Source of the DNA: DATFRX01 sp035630615 | GTDB taxonomy: Bacteria; Actinomycetota; Actinomycetes; Propionibacteriales; Nocardioidaceae | DNA: 64,000 nt | Direction: 5' to 3' | Assembly (NCBI GenBank): GCA_035630615.1 | Contig: DASQKI010000025.1 | Span: forward strand, 1 to 64,000 | In this document: one piece after another, positions 7,675-16,644 of the stretch | Layout of the letters: every line of letters starts with the position of its first letter | Position numbering within the stretch: position 1 is the first letter of the stretch | The notes under the pieces: model-generated | Told to the model about the DNA's origin: nothing | Databases searched by the model: none | Seen by the model: the letters and a program-made list of their open reading frames with translations, nothing else | Made by a program: the position numbers and the translations under genes

Positions 7675-9390
7675 ATGACGGGCTCGCATGGGCTCACGAG
7701 GCGCGGTTTCGTGCAGGGCATCGGCGCCGCCGGCGCTTCCGGCGTACTCGGCGTCGGCTTCGACCCGGACGGCGACCACAAGCCGGATCGCGACCCCAAG
7801 CCGCCGTCCACGCCCTCCGGCAAGCCCTCGCACGCCAAGCCGCCGAAGCGCCATCGCCCGCGCCGACCCAATGTCGTCCTGATCGTGGCCGACGACATGG
7901 GCTACTCCGACATCGGGTGCTTCGGTAGCGAGATCGCGACGCCGCATCTCGACCGGCTGGCCCTCAGCGGTACCCGGTTTACTGGCATGACGACCAACGC
8001 GCGCTGCACTCCGACCCGGGCCAGCCTCCTCACCGGTGTCTACCCGACGCAGGCCGGGCTCGGCTACGTCACAGAAAACGACGGCTCGCCCCAATACCGC
8101 GGTCGACTGAGCGACGCCTGCGTCACGCTCGGCGAGGTGCTGGGCCCGAGCGGCTACCGCACCGCGCTGTTCGGCAAGTGGCACGTCGCGCACTTTCGGT
8201 CCGGGGTGATCCCGGCGACTCGCGGCTTCGAGAGATCGTACGGTCCGACCGGCGGCAAGTCCTCCTACTTTCGGCCCAACCTCTACCGCGACACGAAGCT
8301 GGTCGGCCACCCGTCCGGATCGGACTTCTATCTGACCGACGCGATCACGCACGAGGCCGTCGGGTCGATCCGCGACTTCGCGGAGTCGGGTGACCCGTTC
8401 CTCACGATGGTCACCTACACGGCGCCGCACTTCCCGCTGCAGGCCCGGCGCGAAGACATCGCGCGTTATCGCGGGCGCTATCGCGAGGGCTGGGACCGGA
8501 TCCGAGAGGAGCGCTTCCGACGCCAGCAGCGTGCCGGCCTGTTGCCGGGCATCGACAAGCTGCCGCCGCGCGACGCCGATGCCCCGGCCTGGCGGCACGT
8601 GGCACACCGGCCCTGGCAGGCCGAGCGGATGGCGGTCTACGCCGCGCAGGTGACCGCGCTCGACCGCGGGGTGGGTCGGATTCTCGACACTCTCGACGAG
8701 CTGCGCATCCGCGACGACACAATCGTCATGTTCCTGTCCGACAACGGGGCGTCGGCCGAACGCATGGGCAGGCACAGCGCCGGCGCCGCTCCGACCCTCG
8801 GTGGCGGCCCGATGCACGCGGGCAACTCGTCGCGGATTCGGCCCGGCGCGAGCGACACGTTCGCCAGCTACGGGCTCGCCTGGGCCAACGCGAGCAACAC
8901 GCCGTTCTCGCTCTACAAGCACTGGACGTCGGAGGGCGGCCTGGCCACCCCGTTCCTCGTGTCGTGGCCGGGCCGGCTGCCTCCGGGCCGCCTCGACCCT
9001 CGGCTGCTGCACGTGACCGATGTGATGCCGACGCTGGTCGAGTTGTGTCGCGCCGAATACCCGAGCTCCCGCAACGGCAAGCGGATCCCGCTTCCCGAGG
9101 GACGCAGCTTCGCCGACGCGACGGCACCCCGCCGCGATCCGGACTGGACGCCGACGCGACGGGTGTTCTGGGAGCACGAGGGCAACCGCGCCGCCCGCCA
9201 CGGTTGGTGGAAGCTGGTCAAGCAATACGCCGAGACCTGGCGGCTCTACGACCTGCGCCACGACCGCGCCGAGCAGCACAACCTGGCGCACAAGCATCCC
9301 GATCTCGTACGCGTGATCGGCGACGAATGGCACGACTGGGCCGAGCGAGTCCGGATCCGGCCGTGGATGCCGATGTGGCAATACCGCTAG
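7675..9390 (+). CDS. Tat-exported sulfatase (formylglycine-dependent)
   Basis: 571 residues. A short twin-arginine N-terminus (TRRGFVQGIG, Arg9-Arg10) is followed by a Lys/Pro-rich linker (to about residue 60) and a sulfatase alkaline-phosphatase-fold domain. RRPNVVLIVADDMGYSDIGCFG gives the first metal-binding aspartates. Cys111 in CTPTRASLLTG is the CxPxR residue converted to formylglycine. GKWHVAHF and FLSDNGA (second metal Asp-Asn) are also present. Start ATG 7675 has GGGAGG 14 bases upstream. Sulfatases hydrolyse sulfate esters; the substrate is unknown. It is a single-gene unit between paaE and thyA, and no formylglycine-generating enzyme is nearby. Confidence 0.92.
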   Translation: MTGSHGLTRRGFVQGIGAAGASGVLGVGFDPDGDHKPDRDPKPPSTPSGKPSHAKPPKRHRPRRPNVVLIVADDMGYSDIGCFGSEIATPHLDRLALSGTRFTGMTTNARCTPTRASLLTGVYPTQAGLGYVTENDGSPQYRGRLSDACVTLGEVLGPSGYRTALFGKWHVAHFRSGVIPATRGFERSYGPTGGKSSYFRPNLYRDTKLVGHPSGSDFYLTDAITHEAVGSIRDFAESGDPFLTMVTYTAPHFPLQARREDIARYRGRYREGWDRIREERFRRQQRAGLLPGIDKLPPRDADAPAWRHVAHRPWQAERMAVYAAQVTALDRGVGRILDTLDELRIRDDTIVMFLSDNGASAERMGRHSAGAAPTLGGGPMHAGNSSRIRPGASDTFASYGLAWANASNTPFSLYKHWTSEGGLATPFLVSWPGRLPPGRLDPRLLHVTDVMPTLVELCRAEYPSSRNGKRIPLPEGRSFADATAPRRDPDWTPTRRVFWEHEGNRAARHGWWKLVKQYAETWRLYDLRHDRAEQHNLAHKHPDLVRVIGDEWHDWAERVRIRPWMPMWQYR

Positions 9391-9438
9391 CCGGTCGTCG
9401 GCCGGGCGTGGGAGTCCGAGCCGGTCGGTGGCCGGTGT

Positions 9439-9444
9439 TACTGT
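9439..9444 (+). promoter_or_regulatory. Leaderless thyA promoter -10
   Basis: TACTGT ends exactly 6 bases before the GTG of thyA, and no Shine-Dalgarno sequence precedes the GTG. Transcription starting 7 bases after the hexamer would begin at the G of GTG. An imperfect direct repeat, CCGGTCGTCGGCCGG and CCGGTCGGTGGCCGG, lies just upstream. Confidence 0.6.
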
Positions 9445-9450
9445 CGCCGC

Positions 9451-10245
9451 GTGCGGCAGTATCTCGACCTCGTCCAGCGGATTCTCGATGACGGCGTCCC
9501 CAAGGACGACCGCACCGGCACCGGCACGCTGAGCGTCTTCGGCCACCAGATGCGGTTCGACCTCGACGCCGGGTTCCCGCTGCTCACGACCAAAAAGATC
9601 CACATCCGCTCGGTCGTCGGCGAGTTGATCTGGTTCCTGCGTGGCGAGACCAACGTCAAGTGGCTGCGAGAGCACGGCGTGACCATCTGGGACGAGTGGG
9701 CCGACGACGACGGCGACCTCGGCCCGATCTACGGACATCAGTGGCGTTCGTGGCCGACGCCCGCCGGCGGCCACATCGACCAGTTGGGCCGGGTCATCGA
9801 CCAGATCGCGAGCGACCCGGACTCACGCCGCCACGTCGTCAGCGCGTGGAACGTCGCCGACCTCGACGAGATGGCGCTGACCCCCTGCCACGCGCTGTTC
9901 CAGTTCTACGTGGCGCAAGGCAGGCTGTCGTGCCAGCTCTACCAGCGGTCCGCCGACGTGTTCCTCGGCGTCCCGTTCAACATCGCGTCCTATGCGTTGC
10001 TGACGCACATGGTCGCCCAGGTGACGGGGTTCGAGCCGGGGGAGTTCGTCCACACGCTCGGCGACGCCCATCTCTACCGCAACCACCTTGACCAGGCCCG
10101 CGAGCAGCTCGGTCGTGACCCGCGGCCGTTGCCTCGGCTCTGGCTCGACCCGGCGTGCCGCGACATCGACGACTTCGAGATCGAGTCGGTCCGGATCGAG
10201 GGCTACGACCCGCATCCGGCGATCAAGGCGCCCATCGCCATATGA
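9451..10245 (+). CDS. thyA: Thymidylate synthase
   Basis: 264 residues, the same size as the E. coli enzyme. It methylates dUMP to dTMP using methylene-tetrahydrofolate. DDRTGTGTLSVFG, the active-site Cys146 in MALTPCHALFQFY, the QRSADVFLGVPFNIASYA block and the C-terminal IAI tail are all intact. The GTG start begins MRQYLDLVQRIL, typical of the family. dfrA overlaps its stop, pairing synthase with the reductase that regenerates the folate. Confidence 0.97.
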   Translation: MRQYLDLVQRILDDGVPKDDRTGTGTLSVFGHQMRFDLDAGFPLLTTKKIHIRSVVGELIWFLRGETNVKWLREHGVTIWDEWADDDGDLGPIYGHQWRSWPTPAGGHIDQLGRVIDQIASDPDSRRHVVSAWNVADLDEMALTPCHALFQFYVAQGRLSCQLYQRSADVFLGVPFNIASYALLTHMVAQVTGFEPGEFVHTLGDAHLYRNHLDQAREQLGRDPRPLPRLWLDPACRDIDDFEIESVRIEGYDPHPAIKAPIAI

Positions 10246-10736
10246 CCTCGTCGGCACCGTCCTCGCCGTCACCCATCACGATCATCGCCGCCGTCGCCGC
10301 CAACGGTGTGATCGGCCGCGACGGTGGCCTGCCGTGGCGGCTGCCCGGTGAGCTGGCTCGTGTCAAGCAGCTCACGATGGGGCATGTCTTGTTGATGGGC
10401 CGGCGCACCTACGAGTCCATCGGACGACCGCTGCCAGGGCGCGTCACCGTGGTCGTGACCCGGCAGCCGGAGTGGCGAGCGGAGGGCGTCCTTGTCGCAC
10501 GCAGTATCGACGAGGCGGTCGACATCGCGGTCGCGCACGGTCGCCAGATCGATGTCTTCGGCGGTGCCGACATCTACGTCGCGATGCTCCCGCGCGCCGA
10601 TCGGATGGTCATCACCTGGGTCGACGCGACGCCCGACGGCGACACCGTCTTTCCCGACGTCGACTGGTCGTGCTGGCGGGAGATCCGGCGCGATCCTGGC
10701 GAGGGATACACCGTCGTAGAGTACGAGCGGACATGA
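10242..10736 (+). CDS. dfrA: Dihydrofolate reductase
   Basis: 164 residues. It reduces dihydrofolate made by ThyA to tetrahydrofolate with NADPH. AAVAANGVIGRDGGLPWRLPGE holds the Met20-type loop and the substrate acid (Glu37 in the place of E. coli Asp27). LLMGRRTYESIGRPLPGR and DVFGGADIYVAML (the GGxxIY block) bind NADPH. ATG 10242 overlaps the thyA stop (ATGA), so the two are co-translated. Confidence 0.95.
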   Translation: MTSSAPSSPSPITIIAAVAANGVIGRDGGLPWRLPGELARVKQLTMGHVLLMGRRTYESIGRPLPGRVTVVVTRQPEWRAEGVLVARSIDEAVDIAVAHGRQIDVFGGADIYVAMLPRADRMVITWVDATPDGDTVFPDVDWSCWREIRRDPGEGYTVVEYERT

Positions 10737-10767
10737 GGTCGCAGCCGTCATGACGAGGAGTCCCCAC

Positions 10768-11514
10768 GTGGCCCAACAGTCGTGGTCTGGCCGGACCGCT
10801 CGGCGCGGCGGCGTGTTGTGGGCGGCGATCCATGACCTCGTGACGGCGGCCGAGGCGAGGGCGCCGGGGAGCGATCTCCAGGTGCTCGACCTCGGCGGTG
10901 GCACCGGCGGTCTCGCCGTGCCGATCGCCGAGCTCGGTCACCGGGTCGTGGTCGTCGACCCCAGCCCGGACGCTCTTGCGGCGCTCGACCGGCGAGCCAG
11001 CGAGAGCGGCGTCGATCACCGACTCAGCGGGGTCCAAGGCGACGCGGCCGACCTGCTCGATCACGTCGCCGCCGGCGAGTTCGACCTCGTCTTGTGCCAC
11101 GGTGTCCTGGAGTTCGTCGACAACCCGGGTCAGGCGTTGGACGCGATCCGAGCCGCGATGCGACCGCACGCCGCCTTGAGCGTGGTCGTCGCGGGTCGCT
11201 ACGCCGCGGTCCTCGCCAAGGCGATGGCGGGCCACCTGCTCGACGCCCGGGCCCTGCTGTCACCGCAGCCTGCGTCGTCGCCGCGCCGCTACGTGCCCGA
11301 CGAGCTCGTCGCGCTGCTGCGTACGCACGACTTCGAGCCTGCACACGTGCAGGCTGTGCGGACCTTCACCGACCTGATCCCCAGCGCGGCGCTCGACAAC
11401 GAGCCCGATGCTGCGGGCGCTCTGCTCGAGTTGGAGCGGGCCGTGGCCGGCGTCGAGGCGTTCGCGCCGGTCGCGGCCCAGGTCCATGTTGTGGCGACCC
11501 TCGCGGGCGACTAG
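10768..11514 (+). CDS. Class I SAM-dependent methyltransferase
   Basis: 248 residues. Motif I is LDLGGGTGGLAVPIAELG, motif II ends in VVVVDPSPDAL, and motif IV is DLVLCHGVLEFV. The C-terminal third carries YVPDELVALLRTHDFEP, as in CmoA/UbiG-like enzymes. I prefer the GTG at 10768 because AGGAG (10756-10760) lies 7 bases before it; an ATG at 10750 would place that site inside the coding region. Methyl acceptor unknown. The stop overlaps that of the opposing L,D-transpeptidase. Confidence 0.85.
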   Translation: MAQQSWSGRTARRGGVLWAAIHDLVTAAEARAPGSDLQVLDLGGGTGGLAVPIAELGHRVVVVDPSPDALAALDRRASESGVDHRLSGVQGDAADLLDHVAAGEFDLVLCHGVLEFVDNPGQALDAIRAAMRPHAALSVVVAGRYAAVLAKAMAGHLLDARALLSPQPASSPRRYVPDELVALLRTHDFEPAHVQAVRTFTDLIPSAALDNEPDAAGALLELERAVAGVEAFAPVAAQVHVVATLAGD

Positions 11515-12320
11515 TCCCAGGCGCCGTAGACCCGCACCTTGAGCTTCTTTTTCGACGTCAGCTTCCACAGCTGTCGCGCGTCCTCGATGTACATGTTGAC
11601 GCAACCGTGGCTGTGGTCGACGAACGGATCCATCATCAGCGCCGAGCCGTGGAAGGCCTGCCCGCCCGAGAAGAACTGCGAGTACGGCATCGGCGAGCCG
11701 TAGAGGCTGCTGACGTGGTCCTTGTCGCGGTAGAAGACGGTGAATCGGCCCACGCGGGTCGCGTGATCGGAGGAGCCGCCGCGGACCAGCCAGGAGTTCC
11801 ACAGCTTGCCGCGCTTCCACAGCGTGACCTGGTGGCGCTGACGGTCGTAGCAGGCGTGCCACCCGGTACCGCGCTTGCAGCGGGGTGGGATGGCGTGCCG
11901 GCCGCGGATGGACGCCGGGATCAAGCTGCGCCAGGTCCGCACGTTGGCCGTGCCGGTTACCTCCAGGTGGTGCTTGTGCTGGAAGCGCTTGATCGCGCGG
12001 TACGTCCGGTGAGCGAACGTCCCGGTCACTGGTCCGTTGTAGACGCCGGCCCAACGCAGCCGGTATTGCAGCTCACGGACGTGCTCGATGTCGCGGGGCG
12101 AGACGTCGCGGTCGCCGCGCCGGGTGTACTCCCGGGCAAACCTCGCCCGCGGCTTGTAGAGCCGACTCTCGTCGATCGCCTGGCCGGCGCCTGTGGACGC
12201 GGTGGCCGGACCGACCGTCGGCGCGGCCGACGCTGTCGAGTAGGTGGAAGCGGCCAGACTCCCGGCGGCCAGGCCGACCGTCAGGGTCATGGCAGCGATC
12301 AGCCGCGCGCTTTTCAACAT
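11511..12320 (-). CDS. Secreted L,D-transpeptidase with peptidoglycan-binding domain
   Basis: 269 residues. A Sec signal peptide (about residues 1-32, ending ASA-AP) is followed by a PG_binding_1 domain (about 80-130, ELQYRLRWAGVYNGPVTGTF) and a C-terminal YkuD domain. The YkuD active-site motif HGSALMM...DHSHGCVNM is complete, with the nucleophile Cys240. Enzymes of this type make 3-3 peptidoglycan cross-links or attach proteins to the wall. GGAGGAT sits just before the ATG at 12320. The C-terminal RVYGAWD end overlaps the methyltransferase stop by four bases. Confidence 0.92.
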   Translation of the reverse strand: MLKSARLIAAMTLTVGLAAGSLAASTYSTASAAPTVGPATASTGAGQAIDESRLYKPRARFAREYTRRGDRDVSPRDIEHVRELQYRLRWAGVYNGPVTGTFAHRTYRAIKRFQHKHHLEVTGTANVRTWRSLIPASIRGRHAIPPRCKRGTGWHACYDRQRHQVTLWKRGKLWNSWLVRGGSSDHATRVGRFTVFYRDKDHVSSLYGSPMPYSQFFSGGQAFHGSALMMDPFVDHSHGCVNMYIEDARQLWKLTSKKKLKVRVYGAWD

Positions 12321-12379
12321 GGATCCTCCGTATGGTGTACTGCCACCTTATGGTGACGAAACCGGCGCGTCTTGGCTAC

Positions 12380-12401
12380 TGACGCAACGTAATGACGCAA
12401 C
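12380..12401 (-). promoter_or_regulatory. Tandem TGACGCAAC repeats upstream of the L,D-transpeptidase
   Basis: TGACGCAAC occurs at 12380-12388 and 12393-12401, a 13-base period. On the transpeptidase strand it reads GTTGCGTCA twice, about 60-80 bases before the ATG. Such direct repeats resemble response-regulator operators. The regulator is unknown, and the site could also serve the divergent DUF3040 gene. Confidence 0.35.
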
Positions 12402-12447
12402 CGTCGAGCGAAAGGTTGTCGTCGGCACGAGATTCGCGGGTCCTGGG

Positions 12448-12476
12448 TTTCCGGATGCCCTGGCGCTGCCTAGACT
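12448..12476 (+). promoter_or_regulatory. Candidate promoter of the DUF3040 gene
   Basis: TAGACT at 12471-12476 is a strong -10 for an actinobacterium. The hexamer 17 bases upstream (TTTCCG, 12448-12453) is a poor -35. The predicted leader of about 50 bases contains AGGAGG at 12522-12527. Confidence 0.4.
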
Positions 12477-12532
12477 AGGAGCACGAGGTATCCGGGCAGA
12501 CAGATACCCGACGCAGAGTGCAGGAGGATACG

Positions 12533-12937
12533 GTGCCGCTCTCTGAGGAAGAGCAGCGGCTGCTCGAGCAGATGGAGCAGGCGCTTGTTGCCGAGGATCC
12601 GAAGTTTGCCTCGGCGTTGCGCGGCTCGGCACTCGTTGCGCGTAGCCGACGGCACGCGATCTTGGCGGTCCTGGGGTTTCTGGCCGGCATCGCCGGCTTG
12701 ATGGTCGGAGCGATCGCTGCCCTGACGGCGGTCGCCGTCATAGGTTTCGTCCTGATGCTGGTCTCGGCCTACCTCTTCGTGACGGCGTGGCGCCGAGTAC
12801 AGCAAGGCGGCGATGAGCCGGCCGCGGCCGCGGGGCCCGCAGCGGGTGAATCGTCGACTCGCCGAAGTCGGTCGCACGGTTCGTTTGTCGAGCGCATGGA
12901 AGAGCGGTGGCGTCGTCGTCGCGAGGACGGCTTCTAA
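12533..12937 (+). CDS. DUF3040 domain membrane protein
   Basis: 134 residues. The N-terminus PLSEEEQRLLEQMEQALVAEDPKFASALRG is the DUF3040 hallmark. Two hydrophobic helices (about residues 45-65 and 68-87) follow, then a basic, Arg-rich cytoplasmic tail. GTG 12533 is chosen because AGGAGG ends 5 bases before it; an ATG at 12518 lies upstream of that site. Function is unknown. The family is restricted to actinobacteria and commonly sits near the dcw cluster, as here. Confidence 0.85.
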   Translation: MPLSEEEQRLLEQMEQALVAEDPKFASALRGSALVARSRRHAILAVLGFLAGIAGLMVGAIAALTAVAVIGFVLMLVSAYLFVTAWRRVQQGGDEPAAAAGPAAGESSTRRSRSHGSFVERMEERWRRRREDGF

Positions 12938-12962
12938 GCCTCCGGCTGACTACGCTCGGTCG

Positions 12963-15311
12963 TCAGTCCTCGACCGAGACCAGGAGTTCGCCCAGCCGTT
13001 CGTTTCGCACCGTCGTCCGACGGCGCGCCCTGAACAGCGACACCGGTAGCCAGCGCGCCACGAAGCGCTGCCGGGGAGTCCGCCCGGTGGCGAGTACGTC
13101 GACCACCGTGTCGACAGCGCCTCGAAGTCCGTCCGACTGACGGATCGACCGTGCGTACCGACCCTGCTCGATCGCGAGCACCAGCCGATTCAGTGCGGAG
13201 ACGACGGGTCCGTTCGGGTCGAGGCCATGGGGGAGATGTTCGCGCAGCGACCGTCCGATCGCCCGCGGAGTGCTTCCCGAGTCCCACTCCATGCGGAGGT
13301 CGAGTACGTGGTCGCGCAGCTCTGCCCATGCTGCCTCGGCTGTTGCTGCAGGTCCGCGCGCGCGGACCCATCGGCGGCGCCGGACGAGCGCGCGGACGAT
13401 CCGGGGCAGGCTGACGAGCAGCGCGACGCCGACCACGATCAGCGGCGCGATCCAGAACAGCGCAGCGGGGCCACTGGAGCCGCTGGTACCACCACTATCA
13501 CCAGCGGCCGCGGACGGCTGCTGGCCGGGGGTCGCCGTTTCCCGGGTGCTCCTCGACGATGGTGAATCGGTCGGTGTGGGATCGGTGCTGGGTCGCGTGT
13601 TGGGGAAGGTTTCCGGGTCGCTGCCGTCGGACAGCGGCGTGTTGGGAGTCGGCTCGAAACGGGTCCAGCCGGCTCCTTCGAAGTAGAGCTCCGGCCAGGC
13701 ATGCATGTCGGTGCCGTGGAACTCCCAGGTATCGGTGTCGACCTGCTCCGGCTGGAGGAAGCCCACTGCCACTCGGGAGGGGATGCCGAGCGTTCGAGCC
13801 ATGATCGCCATCGAGGCGGCGTACTGCTCGCAGTAGCCGGTCTTGTCGTTGACCAGGAAGTCGACGAGGTTGTCGATGTTGCTGCCCGTGACCTGGTCGT
13901 CGTCGAGGGAGTATTGGAACTCTCCACTGTTGTGGAACCACGACTCGATCGCCCGCGCCTGGTCGAACGGCGTCGGCTCGCCAGACGAGACGCGTCGCGC
14001 CTCTGCGGCGAACACCGCCGGCAGGTCAGAGGGGAGGTCGAGGAACGGACCGTATTCGGGCGGGGGCTCGGCCGCCGCCCGCATCTGTGACCTCGTCGGC
14101 TCGATCACGTCGGCGCTGAAGCTGTAGGACGTGCCAGCGGCCGTCTCGTCCGAGTTGGAGTAGGCGTCGAGGTGGGTCCGGTCGACCCGCCAGCTGCCCT
14201 CGTTGATCTCGACTTCGGTCGGGATGTAGCGCAACGGCAACCAGCCGGTCTCGAACGCTTCGTCGACATCGACCTGGTAGGAGAATGAGGACCTGCCGAC
14301 CGCCAGGTCGATATCGGCCGGTCCCGGCAGTCCGTCGTTGGCCGGAACGGCGTTGTTCTCGTCGCGCGACCCGACGTCCCAGCTCTCGCCGTCGAAGTTG
14401 TCGAGGGCGGAGAGCCGGAAGTATTCGGGGTTGGGGTCGCTCGTCGTGACGCGGAGCAGCACATGGTCGGTCGGGTCGACCAGGTTGCGGCGCAGGTCGA
14501 GTGCCGGGTTTTGCACCTCGATCGCGCCGCCGCCTCCACCCGGACCGCCGGAGCCGCTTCGACCGAAGTAGTGGGGCGACAGCGTCGGGATGAATGCCGG
14601 GAGCACCGCGGCGAGCGCGATCGCCCCGAGCCCGATGCGGGTGCCGTTGCGGCGCAGGCCGCCCTCGTCGACCTCGTTCGGGCGATCCCACATCGAGCCC
14701 GCGGTCGAGATCTGCCGGCCCCAATGGGTCAGGCGTTCTCGCTCGTCGGCGGCCAGGAGGAACACGTACCCCAGGGCGCCGAATGCGAACGAGACGACCG
14801 AGATCCGACCGCCCAGGATCGACACCGGCGTCATGTAGATCGCGAGGAACACCAAGCCCAGCAGCGCCGCGCGTCGCCAGGACACCGCGACGATGTCGAC
14901 GACGATCCCGAGGAGTACGAGCACCGTCGCCATCGCCATCGTGACGTCAGGATGCTGTGGCAGCGGCGCGGCGAACTGGTTGGCGACGTCGGCGTAGCCG
15001 GACCATCGATCGCGCAGATCGGACACCGAGTCGGGTCCCGGCAGGAAGCGCAGCACGGCGTCCGACCGGGCGAAGACGAGCAACGCCCACTCGGCCGCGA
15101 CGACCAGCTCGGCGAGCAGCACGATGACGAGATGCGCCCTGCGCGCACGCAGCAGCGCCCCGGTCGCCGACACCAGGGCGGCGCCGACGCCACCGACGAT
15201 CAGGTAGCGCTTGGACTCGGTCAGCGGTGCCAGCATCGCCGCCGCGCCGAGCGTCGCGAGCCAGGCCCAGAACGTCACCCGGACCTGTTCGGACCACACC
15301 CGGCGGATCAT
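12963..15311 (-). CDS. Membrane-anchored transglutaminase-like protein (TgpA type, DUF3488/DUF4129)
   Basis: 782 residues. The N-terminal third has several transmembrane helices (to about residue 245), followed by an extracytoplasmic domain with a transglutaminase core. Its Cys494 (GYCEQYAASMAIMARTLG) and His537 (HGTDMHAWPELYFEGAGW) form the expected catalytic Cys-His pair with a following acid. A Ser/Thr/Pro-rich linker, one more membrane helix (about 645-665) and a cytoplasmic DUF4129-like tail follow. ATG 15311 overlaps the DUF58 stop. It is the third gene of a MoxR–DUF58–transglutaminase operon; substrates of such proteases or cross-linkers are unknown. Confidence 0.88.
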   Translation of the reverse strand: MIRRVWSEQVRVTFWAWLATLGAAAMLAPLTESKRYLIVGGVGAALVSATGALLRARRAHLVIVLLAELVVAAEWALLVFARSDAVLRFLPGPDSVSDLRDRWSGYADVANQFAAPLPQHPDVTMAMATVLVLLGIVVDIVAVSWRRAALLGLVFLAIYMTPVSILGGRISVVSFAFGALGYVFLLAADERERLTHWGRQISTAGSMWDRPNEVDEGGLRRNGTRIGLGAIALAAVLPAFIPTLSPHYFGRSGSGGPGGGGGAIEVQNPALDLRRNLVDPTDHVLLRVTTSDPNPEYFRLSALDNFDGESWDVGSRDENNAVPANDGLPGPADIDLAVGRSSFSYQVDVDEAFETGWLPLRYIPTEVEINEGSWRVDRTHLDAYSNSDETAAGTSYSFSADVIEPTRSQMRAAAEPPPEYGPFLDLPSDLPAVFAAEARRVSSGEPTPFDQARAIESWFHNSGEFQYSLDDDQVTGSNIDNLVDFLVNDKTGYCEQYAASMAIMARTLGIPSRVAVGFLQPEQVDTDTWEFHGTDMHAWPELYFEGAGWTRFEPTPNTPLSDGSDPETFPNTRPSTDPTPTDSPSSRSTRETATPGQQPSAAAGDSGGTSGSSGPAALFWIAPLIVVGVALLVSLPRIVRALVRRRRWVRARGPAATAEAAWAELRDHVLDLRMEWDSGSTPRAIGRSLREHLPHGLDPNGPVVSALNRLVLAIEQGRYARSIRQSDGLRGAVDTVVDVLATGRTPRQRFVARWLPVSLFRARRRTTVRNERLGELLVSVED

Positions 15312-16642
15312 GGCGTCGTCTCCACTGGGCTGCCGGCCCAGTCGTCGAGGCGCTGCGTGTTGACCGGCGGACGACTGGGTCCGTGCTGCAGATGGGCGCC
15401 GAGCTGCTGCCAAACGGCGGGTGGCGACTGGTCGGGCCGCGCCGAGGTGACACACCAGTTGTTGCCGCTCAGCGCGGTGGCGACGCGGATCGTGCCGTCA
15501 TGGCCGTCCGATGATCGGGCCGCTGCCGGACCCCAGCGCGCCACGTCGACGAGGACGGCGAGGACTGGCGTTCCGAGTGACGAGACGCGGGTCAGCTCGG
15601 CGATGTCGGCTGAGCTCAGGTCGCCGAGGATGGCGATCACGAGGCCCGGGCTGACGGCGACGGCGTCGACGGCTTCGGACAGCGACGCATTCGACGAGTG
15701 GGTCATCACGGCGAGCTCGTCCAGGATCGGCCCGGACTGTTCGGCGTCGCGGGTGGTCCGGTCGTGCCACGGGTGCGCTTCGACGTCGTGGCGGTCGGTG
15801 ACCATGCGGACGGAGAAGCCGACCTGGGTGAGATGGACCGCGATCGAGGCGGCTGCGGAGATCGCCCATTCGAGCGACGAGGCGAGACCGCTGCCTCGAT
15901 GCGCGATGGACCGCGAGTCCAACAGCACCGTCGCCCGGCTCTGCCAGGGCTGCTCCTCGCGACGCACCATCAGCTCGCCGGTCTTCGCCGTCGACCGCCA
16001 GTGCACCCGCCGAAGGTCGTCGCCGTGGCGGTATTCGCGCACCGTGACGTCTTCGGCGCTGCCCATCGCGAACGCGCGCGGCCGGTTTTCGCCGGCGCCG
16101 GTCCAGTCGCCGCTGATGCCGATCGACGGGAGCGCATAGACCTGCGGGACGACGATCAGATTGGCCGTGTTGTGGAACGAGCGGACGAGCTCGATCAGCC
16201 CGAACGGGTCGGACACCCGAATCGTCAGGGGTCCGATGTCGTACTTGCCGCGGACCTCGGACCGGACCGCGTACGCCACCTCCTCGTGCCAGCGCGGCCC
16301 GGCGTGGTCGAGGATGAAGCGCGCCCGGGTGCCCAGGACATAGGGGACTTGATCCTCGAGCAGGAGCAGTCCCATCGGCATCGCACCCTGGTTGGCGAGG
16401 GCGAGCGTGACGGTCGCCGGCTGACCGGCCGACACCCGCGTCGGTGAGATGTAGCGGCTGGCCATCAGGCGATAGCGGGCCCGACTCACCAAGAACGCAG
16501 TGAGCACTGGCATCGCCATGGCGAGTAGTCCGACGCGTAGGAGCGCGTCGAAGCCGGCGATGACGGCACACAGGGAGATGGTGATGCCGGCCGCGAGGAA
16601 GGCCCGGCCTCGGGTCGTCAGTGCCGACAGTGCCTCGCGCAT
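15308..16642 (-). CDS. DUF58 domain protein
   Basis: 444 residues. Two N-terminal membrane helices (about 15-50) precede a beta-rich region and the DUF58 core, recognised by GSAEDVTVREYRHGDDLRRVHWRSTAKTGELMVR. A von Willebrand A-like segment (ATVLLDSRS...) follows. It lies 2 bases after moxR and overlaps the transglutaminase gene. DUF58 proteins are usual partners of MoxR ATPases in membrane-associated chaperone or assembly systems. Confidence 0.87.
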   Translation of the reverse strand: MREALSALTTRGRAFLAAGITISLCAVIAGFDALLRVGLLAMAMPVLTAFLVSRARYRLMASRYISPTRVSAGQPATVTLALANQGAMPMGLLLLEDQVPYVLGTRARFILDHAGPRWHEEVAYAVRSEVRGKYDIGPLTIRVSDPFGLIELVRSFHNTANLIVVPQVYALPSIGISGDWTGAGENRPRAFAMGSAEDVTVREYRHGDDLRRVHWRSTAKTGELMVRREEQPWQSRATVLLDSRSIAHRGSGLASSLEWAISAAASIAVHLTQVGFSVRMVTDRHDVEAHPWHDRTTRDAEQSGPILDELAVMTHSSNASLSEAVDAVAVSPGLVIAILGDLSSADIAELTRVSSLGTPVLAVLVDVARWGPAAARSSDGHDGTIRVATALSGNNWCVTSARPDQSPPAVWQQLGAHLQHGPSRPPVNTQRLDDWAGSPVETTP

Positions 16643-16644
16643 CG

